Below are positions 53,036-62,574 of a stretch of 64,000 nt of DNA, piece after piece. This DNA comes from Maribacter sp. BPC-D8 (GTDB lineage: Bacteria; Bacteroidota; Bacteroidia; Flavobacteriales; Flavobacteriaceae): the NCBI RefSeq assembly GCF_035207705.1, contig NZ_CP128187.1, positions 4,650,001 to 4,714,000 of the forward strand, in the 5' to 3' direction. Position numbers and translations under genes: made by a program. The notes under the pieces were generated by a model that saw nothing but the letters and a program-made list of their open reading frames with translations, was not told the DNA's origin and did not search any database. The first letter of the stretch is position 1, and each line of letters opens with the position of its first letter.

Positions 53036-53040
53036 ACAAT

Positions 53041-55131
53041 ATGCAGAGTTTTAGAACAGAAATAGAGAATCAAGTAGTTGCGAATGATATTTTAGAATTG
53101 GAACGCAAGATTCATGAGTTCCATGGCGGCAAATTAGATGAAGAGAAATTTAGAAGCCTACGTTTGGCCCGTGGTGTATACGGTCAACGTCAAGAAGGGG
53201 TTCAAATGATCCGTATCAAATTACCATATGGTAAGGTAACTTCTCAGCAATTGTTACGTATTTGTGATGTATCTGATGAATATTCTACAGGTAGATTGCA
53301 CATTACCACACGTCAAGATATTCAGATTCACTATGTAGATTTAAACAGAACTCCCGAGTTATGGTCAGAATTGGAGAAAGACGATATCACGTTAAGAGAA
53401 GCTTGTGGTAACACCGTACGTAATGTAACGGCTAGTGAAACTGCGGGTGTAGATGTCGATGAACCTTTTGATGTTTCACCATATGCACATGCATTATTTC
53501 AGTATTTCCTTAGAAATCCGGTAAGTCAAGAAATGGGGCGTAAGTTCAAAGTTTCTTTCTCGGCAAGTGATGCCGATACCGGTCTTTCATACATGCACGA
53601 TTTAGGTTTTATCGCTAAAATCGAAAATGGCGAAGTAGGTTTTAAAGTGATGTTGGGTGGCGGATTAGGTTCTCAGCCAAGACATGCCGATGAACTATAT
53701 AGCTTTTTACCTGCCGATCAAATTATTCCGCTAATGGAAACCGTTATACGTGTTTTTGACCGTTACGGTGAGCGTAAGAGTAGAGCTAAGGCAAGAATGA
53801 AATTCTTGTTGAAAGATTTAGGTCTTGACGGATTCAAAGAATTACTAGCTTCAGAAAAAACAGCGGTTCCTTTTGATACGTTTCCTATTGATCCAGAAGA
53901 TTATCCGAAGGTAAAAGTTTCACAATTAGAAGTTCCTAAAGTAGAAATAGCAGATTCGAAAGAATTTGAAAAGTGGATATTAACGAATGTTGTCCCGCAG
54001 AAACAACCAGGTTATGTTGCTTTGGGTATAAAAGTTTTATTAGGAGATTTCTATACCGATAAAGCACGTTTGTTAGCGAACTTGGTACAGAAATATGCAG
54101 CGGGTGAATTAAGATTATCACTTCGTCAAAACATATTGATTCCATTTGTAAAAGAAGAGAACGTTGAATTTTTCTATACTGAATTAAAGAAATTAGGTTT
54201 TGCAGAAGCAGGTTATAATAAAGCTTTAGATATTACAGCTTGCCCAGGAACAGATACTTGTAATTTAGGTATAGCAAGTAGTACTGGTATTGCAGAAGAA
54301 CTAGAAAGAGTAATAAAAACAGAATATCCTGATTATATCAATAACGAAGATGTTGTTATAAAGATCAGTGGTTGTATGAACGCATGTGGTCAACACAATA
54401 TGGCAAATATTGGTTTCCAGGGAATGTCCGTTCGTACAAAAGATAAATTAGTTGCTCCGGCCTTACAAGTGTTGTTAGGTGGTAGCACAGATGGTAACGG
54501 TCAAGGTCGTTTTGCTGATAAAGTAGTAAAAGTACCAAGTAAAAGAGGACCTGAAGCATTACGTTTAATCTTAAATGATTTCGATGCTAACGGAGGTGAT
54601 TTATCATTCCCAGATTACTATGCAGAAAAAGGGCAAATGTATTTCTATGATTTTCTAACACCACTATCATCTGTAGATGATTTAACGGCGGAAGATTTTA
54701 TCGACTGGGGAAATACAGAACGCTATGAAAAAGCAATTGGTGTTGGTGAATGTGCAGGTGTAGTTATTGATTTAATAGCAACGCTTCTTTTTGAAAGTGA
54801 AGAGAAAATACAGAATGCACAAGATATGTTCGATGCTGAAAAGTGGTCTGCAAGTATCTATCACGCATATTCTTCAATGGTAAATTCAGCGAAAGCGATG
54901 TTGACATCAGAGAATACAAAAGTGAATACACATGTAAGTATCATTAAAGATTTTGATGAGAAGTTTGTCGCCGATGGAAGAATTGCTGTTGCAGGCGGAT
55001 TCGAGAAACTGGTACTTCAACTGAATCAGAATGAGCCTACAAAAGAATTTGCAGCCTCATATATAAAAGATGCTAAGGTGTTTTTAGAGACAGTAGCAAA
55101 ATTTAGAGAACAAGAATTAGCAGAAGCATAA
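53041..55131 (+). CDS. Siroheme sulfite reductase with C-terminal HEPN-like extension
   Basis: It reduces sulfite to sulfide. ATG 53041 is preferred over the frame's 53002 start, because the latter segment lies in repeat copy C. The 696-residue chain has duplicated ferredoxin-like halves. Four cysteines for the siroheme-bridged Fe4S4 cluster are C401 and C407 (CPGTDTC) and C445 and C449 (CMNAC). A ~130-residue C-terminal domain (from ~567) is all-helical and HEPN-like (EKAIGVGECAGVVIDL, SASIYHAYSSMVNSAKAML). Electrons probably come from ferredoxin, given the FNR gene downstream. Nitrite reductase activity is the alternative; the cys context favours sulfite. Confidence 0.93.
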   Translation: MQSFRTEIENQVVANDILELERKIHEFHGGKLDEEKFRSLRLARGVYGQRQEGVQMIRIKLPYGKVTSQQLLRICDVSDEYSTGRLHITTRQDIQIHYVDLNRTPELWSELEKDDITLREACGNTVRNVTASETAGVDVDEPFDVSPYAHALFQYFLRNPVSQEMGRKFKVSFSASDADTGLSYMHDLGFIAKIENGEVGFKVMLGGGLGSQPRHADELYSFLPADQIIPLMETVIRVFDRYGERKSRAKARMKFLLKDLGLDGFKELLASEKTAVPFDTFPIDPEDYPKVKVSQLEVPKVEIADSKEFEKWILTNVVPQKQPGYVALGIKVLLGDFYTDKARLLANLVQKYAAGELRLSLRQNILIPFVKEENVEFFYTELKKLGFAEAGYNKALDITACPGTDTCNLGIASSTGIAEELERVIKTEYPDYINNEDVVIKISGCMNACGQHNMANIGFQGMSVRTKDKLVAPALQVLLGGSTDGNGQGRFADKVVKVPSKRGPEALRLILNDFDANGGDLSFPDYYAEKGQMYFYDFLTPLSSVDDLTAEDFIDWGNTERYEKAIGVGECAGVVIDLIATLLFESEEKIQNAQDMFDAEKWSASIYHAYSSMVNSAKAMLTSENTKVNTHVSIIKDFDEKFVADGRIAVAGGFEKLVLQLNQNEPTKEFAASYIKDAKVFLETVAKFREQELAEA

Positions 55132-55132
55132 C

Positions 55133-55966
55133 ATGTATACCAATAATCTATCCAATCAAAAAACAATCAATTCAATAGTTAATACTCCCTCGCAAAATAA
55201 AGGGAGGTTAACTGTTGTCGGTGCAGGACCTGGTGATATAGAGCTAATCACTCTAAAAGCTATTAAGGTATTAGAAAACGCCGATGTGGTTTTATATGAT
55301 GCTTTGGTAAACGAAGAGTTACTTGATTATGCAAAAAATGCAGAACTGATTTTTGTAGGTAAGCGTAAAGGATGTTATGCCTATCAGCAAGAGCAAATAA
55401 ATGAACTAATTGTTAGCAGAGCAAAATCTTCGGGACATGTAGTACGATTAAAAGGCGGAGATCCGTTTGTATTCGGTCGTGGTTCAGAAGAAATGGAGTA
55501 TGCTGCTTCTCACGGATTAGAAGTTGCCATGGTGCCAGGTATTTCATCAAGTTTAAGTGTGCCGGCATATCAAAACATACCAGTTACCAAAAGAGGTTCG
55601 TCAGAAAGTTTTTGGGTAATTACAGGAACTACCAAAGAGCATAAGTTATCTGCCGATGTTGCCTTAGCTGCAAAAAGTAGTGCAACAGTGGTGATATTAA
55701 TGGGAATGTCAAAACTCCCACAAATAGTAGAACTGTTTAAAGGTGAAGGTAAATCAGAGATGCCCATCGCTATAATTCAAAACGGTACACGAAAGAATGA
55801 AAAAGTTGGGATTGCAACGATTGAGAGTATAGTAGATGTGGTGGAGAAGGAAAACCTTTCTAACCCTGCAATTATTATAATTGGTGAAGTAGTAAAGCAT
55901 CGCGAAGCACTAGTAGCAGCGAAAAATCAGTATTCACAAGAGAATGCTAGTTTGAGCGAAGTATAA
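55133..55966 (+). CDS. cobA: Uroporphyrinogen-III C-methyltransferase
   Basis: It adds two methyl groups from SAM to uroporphyrinogen III, the first step to siroheme for the sulfite reductase just upstream. Family signs are VGAGPGDIELITLKAIK, VVLYDALV, RLKGGDPFVFGRGSEE and VPGISSSLSVPAYQNIPVTKRG. Length (277 residues) is the stand-alone form. It starts 1 base after the reductase stop. The N-terminal ~20 residues are polar and not part of the enzyme core. The dehydrogenase/chelatase step that follows is not encoded nearby. Confidence 0.94.
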   Translation: MYTNNLSNQKTINSIVNTPSQNKGRLTVVGAGPGDIELITLKAIKVLENADVVLYDALVNEELLDYAKNAELIFVGKRKGCYAYQQEQINELIVSRAKSSGHVVRLKGGDPFVFGRGSEEMEYAASHGLEVAMVPGISSSLSVPAYQNIPVTKRGSSESFWVITGTTKEHKLSADVALAAKSSATVVILMGMSKLPQIVELFKGEGKSEMPIAIIQNGTRKNEKVGIATIESIVDVVEKENLSNPAIIIIGEVVKHREALVAAKNQYSQENASLSEV

Positions 55967-55968
55967 AA

Positions 55969-55985
55969 AGTACAAAGTACATAGT
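55969..55985. repeat. GTACAAAGTAC-type short repeat
   Basis: AAGTACAAAGTACATAG follows the cobA stop, and matches the tract at 47091-47132. Confidence 0.45.
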
Positions 55986-56047
55986 TGAAGTGAAATTAAA
56001 AGAAGTTGAAAAGTGATTACTAATTACTTTTTACTAAAAAGAAAATT

Positions 56048-57109
56048 ATGATTAAAACAGATATGCTCATCATAGGAGCGGGACCAACCGGATTATTTAC
56101 GGTGTTTGAAGCAGGATTGTTAAAATTAAAAACGCATTTAATAGATGCATTACCACAGCCAGGCGGACAGTGTTCAGAGATATATCCTAAGAAACCCATT
56201 TACGATATACCAGCATTCCCAGAAATTTTGGCGGGTACTTTGGTAGATAATTTAATGGAACAAATCAAACCTTTCGAGCCAGGGTTTACTCTGGGTGAAA
56301 GAGCAGAGACTTTAGATAAGTTAGAAGATGGTTCATTCGTGGTGACAACAAATAAAGGAACACAGCATAATGCACCAGTTGTAGTTATAGCAGGTGGTCT
56401 AGGTTCTTTTGAACCAAGAAAACCACCTATTGAAAACATTGTAAATTTTGAGGATACTGGTGTTGCTTATATGATTAAGGATCCAGAAGTGTATCGCGAC
56501 AAAAAAGTAGTGATTTCTGGTGGTGGAGATTCTGCCTTAGACTGGGCTATATTCTTAACCGATGTAGCTTCAGAGGTAACTTTGGTTCATAGAAGAGATG
56601 AATTTAGAGGAGCTTTAGATTCTGTCGAAAAAGCTGCTGAGTTAGCTAAGCTGGGTAAAATCAAATTGATTACAAAAGCTGAGGTTAAAGAATTACACGG
56701 TAAAGATCAACTTGAGGCTGTTGTTATTAAGCACACAGATAAAGAAAAAGAAGACACCTATTTAGAAGTTGATAATTTTATTCCGTTGTTCGGGTTATCA
56801 CCTAAATTAGGTCCTATTGGTGACTGGGGATTAGATATTCATAAGAATGCGATTAAGGTAAATAACGCAAAAGATTACCAAACAAACATACCAGGAGTAT
56901 ATGCTATTGGTGATGTAAATACATACGAAGGTAAATTGAAATTGATTTTATCTGGTTTCCATGAAGCGGCGGTAATGTGTCAGTTTGCATACCAACAAAT
57001 CAATCCGGGTAAACGATATGTAATGAAGTATACTACCGTAGGCGGAGTCGAAGGATTTGATGGTTCTAAGAAGGAAGCTAAGAAAGAAGTAGTGCAAAGT
57101 ATAGCCTAA
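56048..57109 (+). CDS. Ferredoxin--NADP+ reductase, TrxB-like type
   Basis: The 353-residue flavoprotein has an N-terminal FAD motif (IIGAGPTGLF), PQPGGQC region, NADPH motif VISGGGDSALDWA and a C-terminal FAD region YAIGDVNTY. It is a type 2 ferredoxin-NADP reductase resembling thioredoxin reductase, but the CxxC redox pair is absent. Next to the sulfite reductase it would pass NADPH electrons to the ferredoxin that feeds it; this partner is inferred. It is the last gene of the cys run before a terminator. Confidence 0.88.
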   Translation: MIKTDMLIIGAGPTGLFTVFEAGLLKLKTHLIDALPQPGGQCSEIYPKKPIYDIPAFPEILAGTLVDNLMEQIKPFEPGFTLGERAETLDKLEDGSFVVTTNKGTQHNAPVVVIAGGLGSFEPRKPPIENIVNFEDTGVAYMIKDPEVYRDKKVVISGGGDSALDWAIFLTDVASEVTLVHRRDEFRGALDSVEKAAELAKLGKIKLITKAEVKELHGKDQLEAVVIKHTDKEKEDTYLEVDNFIPLFGLSPKLGPIGDWGLDIHKNAIKVNNAKDYQTNIPGVYAIGDVNTYEGKLKLILSGFHEAAVMCQFAYQQINPGKRYVMKYTTVGGVEGFDGSKKEAKKEVVQSIA

Positions 57110-57130
57110 AATGTTTAAGTATTATGGTAG

Positions 57131-57167
57131 AAACCTCTGATTCTTTAATGATTCAGAGGTTTTTTTA
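57131..57167 (+). terminator. Terminator at the end of the cys run
   Basis: A 10-bp stem (AAACCTCTGA against TCAGAGGTTT) with a 12-base loop is followed by a T run. It lies 20 bases after the FNR stop. Confidence 0.88.
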
Positions 57168-57210
57168 TGACATTTTCTTAGAATTTCGTGAACTAAATAA
57201 CCGATTGAAG

Positions 57211-57243
57211 TTTTGGATTAGAGCATACTGTGCCGTTACTTTG
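57211..57243 (+). promoter_or_regulatory. Promoter for the metH operon
   Basis: TTTTG (57211-57215) and TTACTTTG (57236-57243, seven of eight -7 positions) are spaced by 20 bases. Transcription near 57250 would start just before the riboswitch at 57270. Confidence 0.6.
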
Positions 57244-57269
57244 CAATTAGTTCATAAATATATTGAAAC

Positions 57270-57415
57270 GTTATCAAGAAAGGTGGAGGGACTAGACCCA
57301 TTGAAACCTTGGCAACCCTTTCCTATTATGGAAAAGAAGGTGCTACATTCTATCTTTATTCTGCTTACTTGTGCAGAATGTGTTATTCTAAATAGCATTA
57401 CCAAAGACAGATAAC
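57270..57415 (+). ncRNA. SAM-I (S-box) riboswitch upstream of metH
   Basis: P1 pairs GTTATC (57270-57275) with GATAAC (57410-57415). The core motifs AAGAAAGGTGGAGGGA, ATTGAAACCTTGGCAACC and AAGGTGCTAC are in S-box order and closely match the leader at 42056-42155. The peripheral stems are longer, making this aptamer about 146 bases. It lies 83 bases before the first metH gene. High SAM should reduce expression of the operon. Confidence 0.93.
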
Positions 57416-57498
57416 TTAAGAAAAGGCATCTAGCCTAACTTTCCTTACTTGATTTCGAATTAGTTTTTTATTGGATGTAGAATCTTTTACAACGTAAA

Positions 57499-58500
57499 AT
57501 GAAGGATATAAAAGAAATTTTAAAAGAGCGAATTCTCATATTAGATGGTGCCATGGGTACGATGCTACAACGCCATAAATTTACTGAGGAAGATTTTAGG
57601 GGAGAACGTTTTAAAGATTGGGAACACCCATTACAAGGTAATAATGACTTGTTATCGTTAACACAGCCTGAGGCAATTGCTGAGGTCCACCGTAAATATT
57701 TCGCCGCAGGTGCCGATATCGTAGAGACCAATACATTCTCAGGTACGACAATTGCCATGGCAGATTATTATATGGAAGACTTGGTGTACGAGTTGAACTA
57801 TGAATCTGCACGCATTGCTAAAATGGTAGCAGATGAATTCACAAAGAAAGAACCAAATAAGCCACGCTTTGTAGCTGGCAGTATCGGTCCCACGAACAAA
57901 ACGGCAAGTATGTCTCCCGATGTAAATGACCCAGGGTATAGAGCAGTTTCTTTTGATGAGTTACGTATTGCGTATAAACAACAAGTAGAAGCCTTGTTAG
58001 ATGGTGGGTCAGATTTATTGTTGGTAGAAACTATTTTCGATACGTTGAATGCAAAAGCAGCTTTGTTTGCTATTGAAGAAGTGAAAGAAGAACGAAATAT
58101 AGATGTTCCCATAATGGTGAGTGGTACAATTACAGATGCGTCAGGTAGAACATTATCTGGCCAAACAGCAGAAGCATTTCTAATATCTATTTCTCATATT
58201 CCGATTTTATCGGTCGGGTTTAATTGTGCATTAGGTGCTAGTCAATTAGTACCACATTTAGAGGTATTATCAACTAAAAGTGAACATGCGGTTTCTGCAC
58301 ACCCAAATGCAGGATTACCAAATGCCTTTGGAGAATACGATGAGACTCCCGATCAAATGGCAGAGCAAATAAAAGAATACGCAGAAAAAGGACTAGTAAA
58401 TATTGTAGGCGGTTGTTGTGGAACCACTCCGGAGCATATTTCGGCGATAGCTGAGGTAGTAGCTCAATATGAACCTAGAAAGTTGACGGTTTTCCAATAG
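57499..58500 (+). CDS. Methionine synthase, homocysteine-binding subunit (split MetH)
   Basis: The 333-residue protein is the homocysteine S-methyltransferase module (barrel with FNCALG and [10 protein letters not shown] zinc cysteines; [10 protein letters not shown] near the N terminus). It corresponds to the N-terminal part of MetH only. The remaining modules lie in the next gene, 10 bases after its stop, so the two work as a heterodimeric or interacting split methionine synthase. It follows the SAM-I riboswitch. Confidence 0.94.
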   Translation: MKDIKEILKERILILDGAMGTMLQRHKFTEEDFRGERFKDWEHPLQGNNDLLSLTQPEAIAEVHRKYFAAGADIVETNTFSGTTIAMADYYMEDLVYELNYESARIAKMVADEFTKKEPNKPRFVAGSIGPTNKTASMSPDVNDPGYRAVSFDELRIAYKQQVEALLDGGSDLLLVETIFDTLNAKAALFAIEEVKEERNIDVPIMVSGTITDASGRTLSGQTAEAFLISISHIPILSVGFNCALGASQLVPHLEVLSTKSEHAVSAHPNAGLPNAFGEYDETPDQMAEQIKEYAEKGLVNIVGGCCGTTPEHISAIAEVVAQYEPRKLTVFQ

Positions 58501-58510
58501 AATAAGAATT

Positions 58511-61222
58511 ATGAGTACGAACAACGAACAACGATTCCTAAAGCTTAGTGGTTTAGAACCATTGATTGTCACCCCAGAGACCAACTTCATAAACGTTGGT
58601 GAACGGACAAACGTTGCTGGTTCAAAAAAGTTTCTACGTCTTGTAAAGGAAGAGAAGTTTGAAGAGGCATTGGCAGTCGCAAGAGAGCAAGTGGAGAACG
58701 GAGCTCAGGTTATCGACATCAACATGGATGATGGGTTGATTGATGGTAAGCAGGCTATGGTCAAGTTTTTGAACTTAGTTATTGCCGAACCAGATATTTC
58801 AAGAGTTCCTATTATGATAGATAGCTCTAAATGGGAAATTATTGAGGCGGGTCTGCAAGTAGTTCAGGGTAAGTGTGTGGTAAACTCCATCAGTTTAAAA
58901 GAAGGTGAGGAGCAATTTTTGCATCACGCGAAACTGATAAAACGTTACGGAGCAGCCGTAATTGTTATGGCGTTCGATGAGGTTGGGCAGGCTGATAATT
59001 ATGACCGTCGTATTGAAATAGCAAAACGTTCATACGATGTATTGGTAAACAAAGTGAATTTTGCGCCAGAAGATATCATCTTCGATTTAAATATTTTTCC
59101 TGTTGCTACAGGTATGGATGAGCATAAATTGAATGCTATCGATTTTATTGAGGCAACAAGATGGGTTCGTGAAAACCTACCGCATGCAAGTGTTAGTGGT
59201 GGTGTTAGTAATGTTTCGTTTTCGTTTAGAGGAAATAATCCGGTACGTGAGGCAATGCATTCTGTATTCTTATACCACGCTATTAAGGCGGGTATGAATA
59301 TGGGAATCGTGAACCCGAGTATGTTAGAGGTTTATGATGATATCCCTAAAGATTTATTAGAGCGTGTAGAAGACGTTATTCTGAATAGAAGAGACGATGC
59401 AACCGAGCGTTTGCTTGATTTTGCAGAATCTGTAGTTGGCAAAACGAAGGAGAGTAAGATAGATTTATCATGGCGAGAAGAACCATTACAAAATAGAATT
59501 ACACGTGCCTTGGTAAAAGGTATTGATCAATATATAATTGAAGATATAGAAGAAGCTAGGCAGGTTGCCAGTAAACCAATAGAGGTTATTGAAGGAAATT
59601 TAATGACCGGTATGAATGTAGTAGGTGATTTATTCGGAAGCGGAAAAATGTTCTTACCACAGGTGGTAAAATCTGCCCGTGTAATGAAAAAAGCAGTAGC
59701 ATACTTATTACCATATATTGAAGAAGAAAAATTACTGAACCCACAGGAGGACGATGCAAAAGGTGCCGGTAAAATTTTAATGGCAACCGTAAAGGGTGAT
59801 GTTCATGATATTGGTAAAAATATCGTGGGTGTTGTTTTGGCGTGTAATAATTATGAGATTGTAGATTTAGGGGTTATGGTACCACCTGAAAAAATTATCG
59901 CAGCTGCTATCGAGCACAATGTAGATATTATCGGACTTAGCGGATTAATTACTCCGTCGTTAGATGAAATGGTCCATTTGGCAAAGGAAATGGAGCGTAA
60001 GAAATTTAAATTCCCCCTGTTGATTGGTGGTGCTACGACGAGTAAAGCACATACTGCCGTAAAAATAGATACGCAGTACAGCGAAGCGGTAGTTCACGTA
60101 AACGATGCTTCTAGGGCGGTAACCGTTGTGGGCGATTTGCTTAAAAAAGAAACATCGCAAGGCTACAAAAAGAGTATTAAAGATGATTATGATGTGTTTA
60201 GGGAAAAGTTCTTAAATCGTTCATCGAGTAAAACATATAAGCCAATTTCTGCAGCACGTAGAAACAAGTTTAACATAGATTGGAAAACGTCTGAGATAGT
60301 TAAGCCGAATACCTTAGGCATTCAGGTAATTGATGATTTGGATTTAAATCTCTTAGTTCCGTTTATCGACTGGACTCCCTTTTTTAGAAGTTGGGAATTG
60401 CATGGTAAATACCCGGCAATATTAACTGATGATGTTGTAGGTGTTCAAGCAACTGAGTTATTTGCCGATGCACAAGAAATGCTGAATAAGATAATTTCTG
60501 AAAAGAAATTAAAAGCAAAAGGTATTTTTGGCTTGTTCCCGGCAAACTCCATCAACGATGATGATATTGATGTCACCCTGAGCGCAGTCGAAGGGCGAGA
60601 TAACGAGCAGTTTACTTTCCGAACCTTACGTCAACAATTAGAGCGTAGAGAAGGTGTGGCAGATTATGCTTTGGCAGATTTTATAGCACCTAAAGAATCT
60701 GGAAAACAAGATTACATGGGTTGTTTCTGTGTATCTACAGGTTTTGGTACTGCAGAATTAGCGGCAAAATATGAAGCCGATTTAGACGATTATAATTCCA
60801 TTATGGTAAAGGCTTTAGCGGATAGATTGGCAGAAGCTTTTGCAGAGTATTTGCATAAGGAAGTCCGACTTAAACACTGGGGCTATGCGGCAAATGAAGA
60901 GTTGAGCAATGAAGATTTAATTAAAGAATCGTATAAAGGTATTCGTCCTGCACCTGGTTATCCTGCTTGTCCCGATCACTTAGAGAAATTGACCATTTGG
61001 GATGTTTTAGAAGTGAAAGAGAATATCGGAGTTGAATTGACAGATAGTTTAGCCATGTGGCCAGCAGCATCTGTAAGTGGGTATTATTTTGGGAATCCGC
61101 AAGCACGTTATTTCGGATTAGGAAAAATTAAGGAAGACCAAGTTAAAGATTTTGCAGAACGAAAAGGCCTGCCATTAGAGGATGCTGAAAGATGGTTAGC
61201 ACCGAATATTGTAGAATCTTAA
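58511..61222 (+). CDS. metH: Methionine synthase, folate, cobalamin and activation modules (split MetH)
   Basis: The 903-residue protein carries the pterin-binding module, cap and B12-binding modules ([15 protein letters not shown], the DxHxxG cobalamin motif) and the SAM-dependent activation domain ([29 protein letters not shown]). It transfers a methyl group from methyl-tetrahydrofolate to homocysteine with its partner. A dispersed-repeat sequence is translated in the activation domain (60571-60598). The enzyme needs cobalamin; no cobalamin synthesis or uptake gene is visible beyond cobA. Confidence 0.96.
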   Translation: MSTNNEQRFLKLSGLEPLIVTPETNFINVGERTNVAGSKKFLRLVKEEKFEEALAVAREQVENGAQVIDINMDDGLIDGKQAMVKFLNLVIAEPDISRVPIMIDSSKWEIIEAGLQVVQGKCVVNSISLKEGEEQFLHHAKLIKRYGAAVIVMAFDEVGQADNYDRRIEIAKRSYDVLVNKVNFAPEDIIFDLNIFPVATGMDEHKLNAIDFIEATRWVRENLPHASVSGGVSNVSFSFRGNNPVREAMHSVFLYHAIKAGMNMGIVNPSMLEVYDDIPKDLLERVEDVILNRRDDATERLLDFAESVVGKTKESKIDLSWREEPLQNRITRALVKGIDQYIIEDIEEARQVASKPIEVIEGNLMTGMNVVGDLFGSGKMFLPQVVKSARVMKKAVAYLLPYIEEEKLLNPQEDDAKGAGKILMATVKGDVHDIGKNIVGVVLACNNYEIVDLGVMVPPEKIIAAAIEHNVDIIGLSGLITPSLDEMVHLAKEMERKKFKFPLLIGGATTSKAHTAVKIDTQYSEAVVHVNDASRAVTVVGDLLKKETSQGYKKSIKDDYDVFREKFLNRSSSKTYKPISAARRNKFNIDWKTSEIVKPNTLGIQVIDDLDLNLLVPFIDWTPFFRSWELHGKYPAILTDDVVGVQATELFADAQEMLNKIISEKKLKAKGIFGLFPANSINDDDIDVTLSAVEGRDNEQFTFRTLRQQLERREGVADYALADFIAPKESGKQDYMGCFCVSTGFGTAELAAKYEADLDDYNSIMVKALADRLAEAFAEYLHKEVRLKHWGYAANEELSNEDLIKESYKGIRPAPGYPACPDHLEKLTIWDVLEVKENIGVELTDSLAMWPAASVSGYYFGNPQARYFGLGKIKEDQVKDFAERKGLPLEDAERWLAPNIVES
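60571..60598. repeat. Dispersed palindromic repeat inside metH
   Basis: TGTCACCCTGAGCG-CAGTCGAAGGGCGA carries the dispersed core CTGAGCG-N-AG-Y-CGAAG also present at 43604, 43655 and, degenerately, 42254 and 34633. It is read in frame as VTLSAVEGR, in a place where homologous proteins have a short acidic loop. Confidence 0.7.
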
Positions 61223-61392
61223 TGCGTTAGGGATTGAAGCGGCATCTTTTTCTATACTGAAGTTTTGAATTCAAGTATGAAAATTGAATAGAAAAAATAC
61301 AGCTGAAAGCCCGCTTGAACGCCCAAATAATTGAAATATAAGTAATAATGCCTCATTGAGGTTTGCTCTCAAAAAGGGTAATAGTAGAATAT

Positions 61393-62346
61393 ATGAAAGT
61401 AACAGACCATATCACCAACGCAAAAGGAAAGACACTTTTTTCATTTGAAATAGTACCACCAGTAAAGGGTAAGAATATTCAAGAGTTATATAGTAATATT
61501 GACCCGTTAATGGAATTTAAACCTCCGTTTATTGATGTGACTACATCGCGTGAAGAGACGATTTATGTAAAAAAAGAAGGTCTGTTAGACAGAAAAACTA
61601 CACGTATGAGACCTGGTACGGTAGGTATTTGTGCTTCTATTCAACATAAGTATGATGTTGATACGGTGCCGCATGTAATTTGTGGCGGATTCACTAAAGA
61701 AGAAACAGAATACATGTTGGTTGATTGCCACTATTTGGGCATACAAAATGTGATGGCTTTACGTGGTGATGCCCGTAGCGAACAGAAATATTTTGAAGCT
61801 ACCGATGGCGGACATCCTTTTGCGATTGACTTGGTAAGACAGATTCAAAATTTGAATTGTGGGAAGTATTTGCATGAAACCATAGAAAGCGAACACTGCA
61901 GTGAATTCTGTATTGGCGTCGCTGGTTACCCAGAAAAACACTTAGAATCACCTTCATTACAATCAGATTTAAAACGATTGAAAGAAAAAGTAGATGCGGG
62001 CGCAGATTATGTAGTAACGCAAATGTTTTTCGATAATAAAAAGTATTTTGAGTTTGTAGAAGCTGCAAAAAGTATTGGAATTACGGTACCAATTATTCCG
62101 GGTATCAAGCCAATTGCAGTGAAAAGGCATATGCAATTATTGCCACAGGTATTTAGAATTGATATGCCACAAGAGTTAATTGAAGCAGTTGACGGTTGTG
62201 CTACAAATAAAGATGTACGTAAAGTAGGTATTGAATGGGCAATTCAACAATCTAAAGAGTTGAAAGCTGCTGGTGTGCCTGTGTTACACTACTATTCTAT
62301 GGGGAAATCTGATAATATTAAGGCGATAGCAGAAGCACTTTTTTAG
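61393..62346 (+). CDS. metF: Methylenetetrahydrofolate reductase
   Basis: It makes methyl-tetrahydrofolate for MetH. ATG 61393 (MKVTDHITNAKGKTLFSFEIVPP; key FSFEIVPP) is preferred to an upstream TTG at 61363. Further motifs are DVTTSREETIY, ALRGDAR and YVVTQMFFDNKKYFEF. The chain is 317 residues. It is 170 bases after metH in the same direction and probably in the same SAM-controlled operon. Confidence 0.95.
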   Translation: MKVTDHITNAKGKTLFSFEIVPPVKGKNIQELYSNIDPLMEFKPPFIDVTTSREETIYVKKEGLLDRKTTRMRPGTVGICASIQHKYDVDTVPHVICGGFTKEETEYMLVDCHYLGIQNVMALRGDARSEQKYFEATDGGHPFAIDLVRQIQNLNCGKYLHETIESEHCSEFCIGVAGYPEKHLESPSLQSDLKRLKEKVDAGADYVVTQMFFDNKKYFEFVEAAKSIGITVPIIPGIKPIAVKRHMQLLPQVFRIDMPQELIEAVDGCATNKDVRKVGIEWAIQQSKELKAAGVPVLHYYSMGKSDNIKAIAEALF

Positions 62347-62363
62347 TCTTTGGGTAGCTAGAT

Positions 62364-62488
62364 TGTCAGTTCGAGTGTTTTTATATCGTAGAGTGTCGGA
62401 GATGTAAAAATGTATCGAGAACCTTTGGAACATGAGAGCATCTCGATAAAAATTTATTCGTACCTCATAAATTCACTCGAAGTGACAT
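62364..62488. repeat. Long structured repeat, full copy 2
   Basis: It begins TGTCAGTTCGAGTG, has GTATCGAGAACC and the inverted ATCTCGATA in the middle, and ends CACTCGAAGTGACAT. This matches the arm layout of the copy at 41614-41807, but with a shorter interior. Confidence 0.75.
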
Positions 62489-62521
62489 TGTTACTTCTGT
62501 AATTACATAATTTGTAAGAAA

Positions 62522-62555
62522 GAACTTTGTACTTTGTACATGGTACTTCGTACTT
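62522..62555. repeat. GTACAAAGTAC-type repeat, inverted copy
   Basis: GAACTTTGTACTTTGTAC then ATGGTACTTCGTACTT is the reverse orientation of the tract at 47091-47132. It runs into the promoter region at 62561. Confidence 0.5.
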
Positions 62556-62560
62556 ATAAC

Positions 62561-62568
62561 TATTTTTG
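62561..62568 (+). promoter_or_regulatory. -7 element directly before the acyloxyacyl hydrolase gene
   Basis: TATTTTTG matches TAnnTTTG exactly and ends only 6 bases before ATG 62575. A transcript starting about 5-7 bases after the element would have little or no leader. No strong -33 element is at the usual distance. Confidence 0.55.
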
Positions 62569-62574
62569 CCCCCA

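Noticed and set aside
53002..53040. 13 extra residues before the sulfite reductase
   Set aside because: They are encoded by the G/C-rich repeat copy C and have no similarity to the enzyme family.
57124..57414. A 96-codon plus-strand frame across the FNR terminator and metH leader
   Set aside because: It covers a terminator hairpin and the SAM-I aptamer, its residues match no family, and the RNA structure fully explains the conservation of the DNA.
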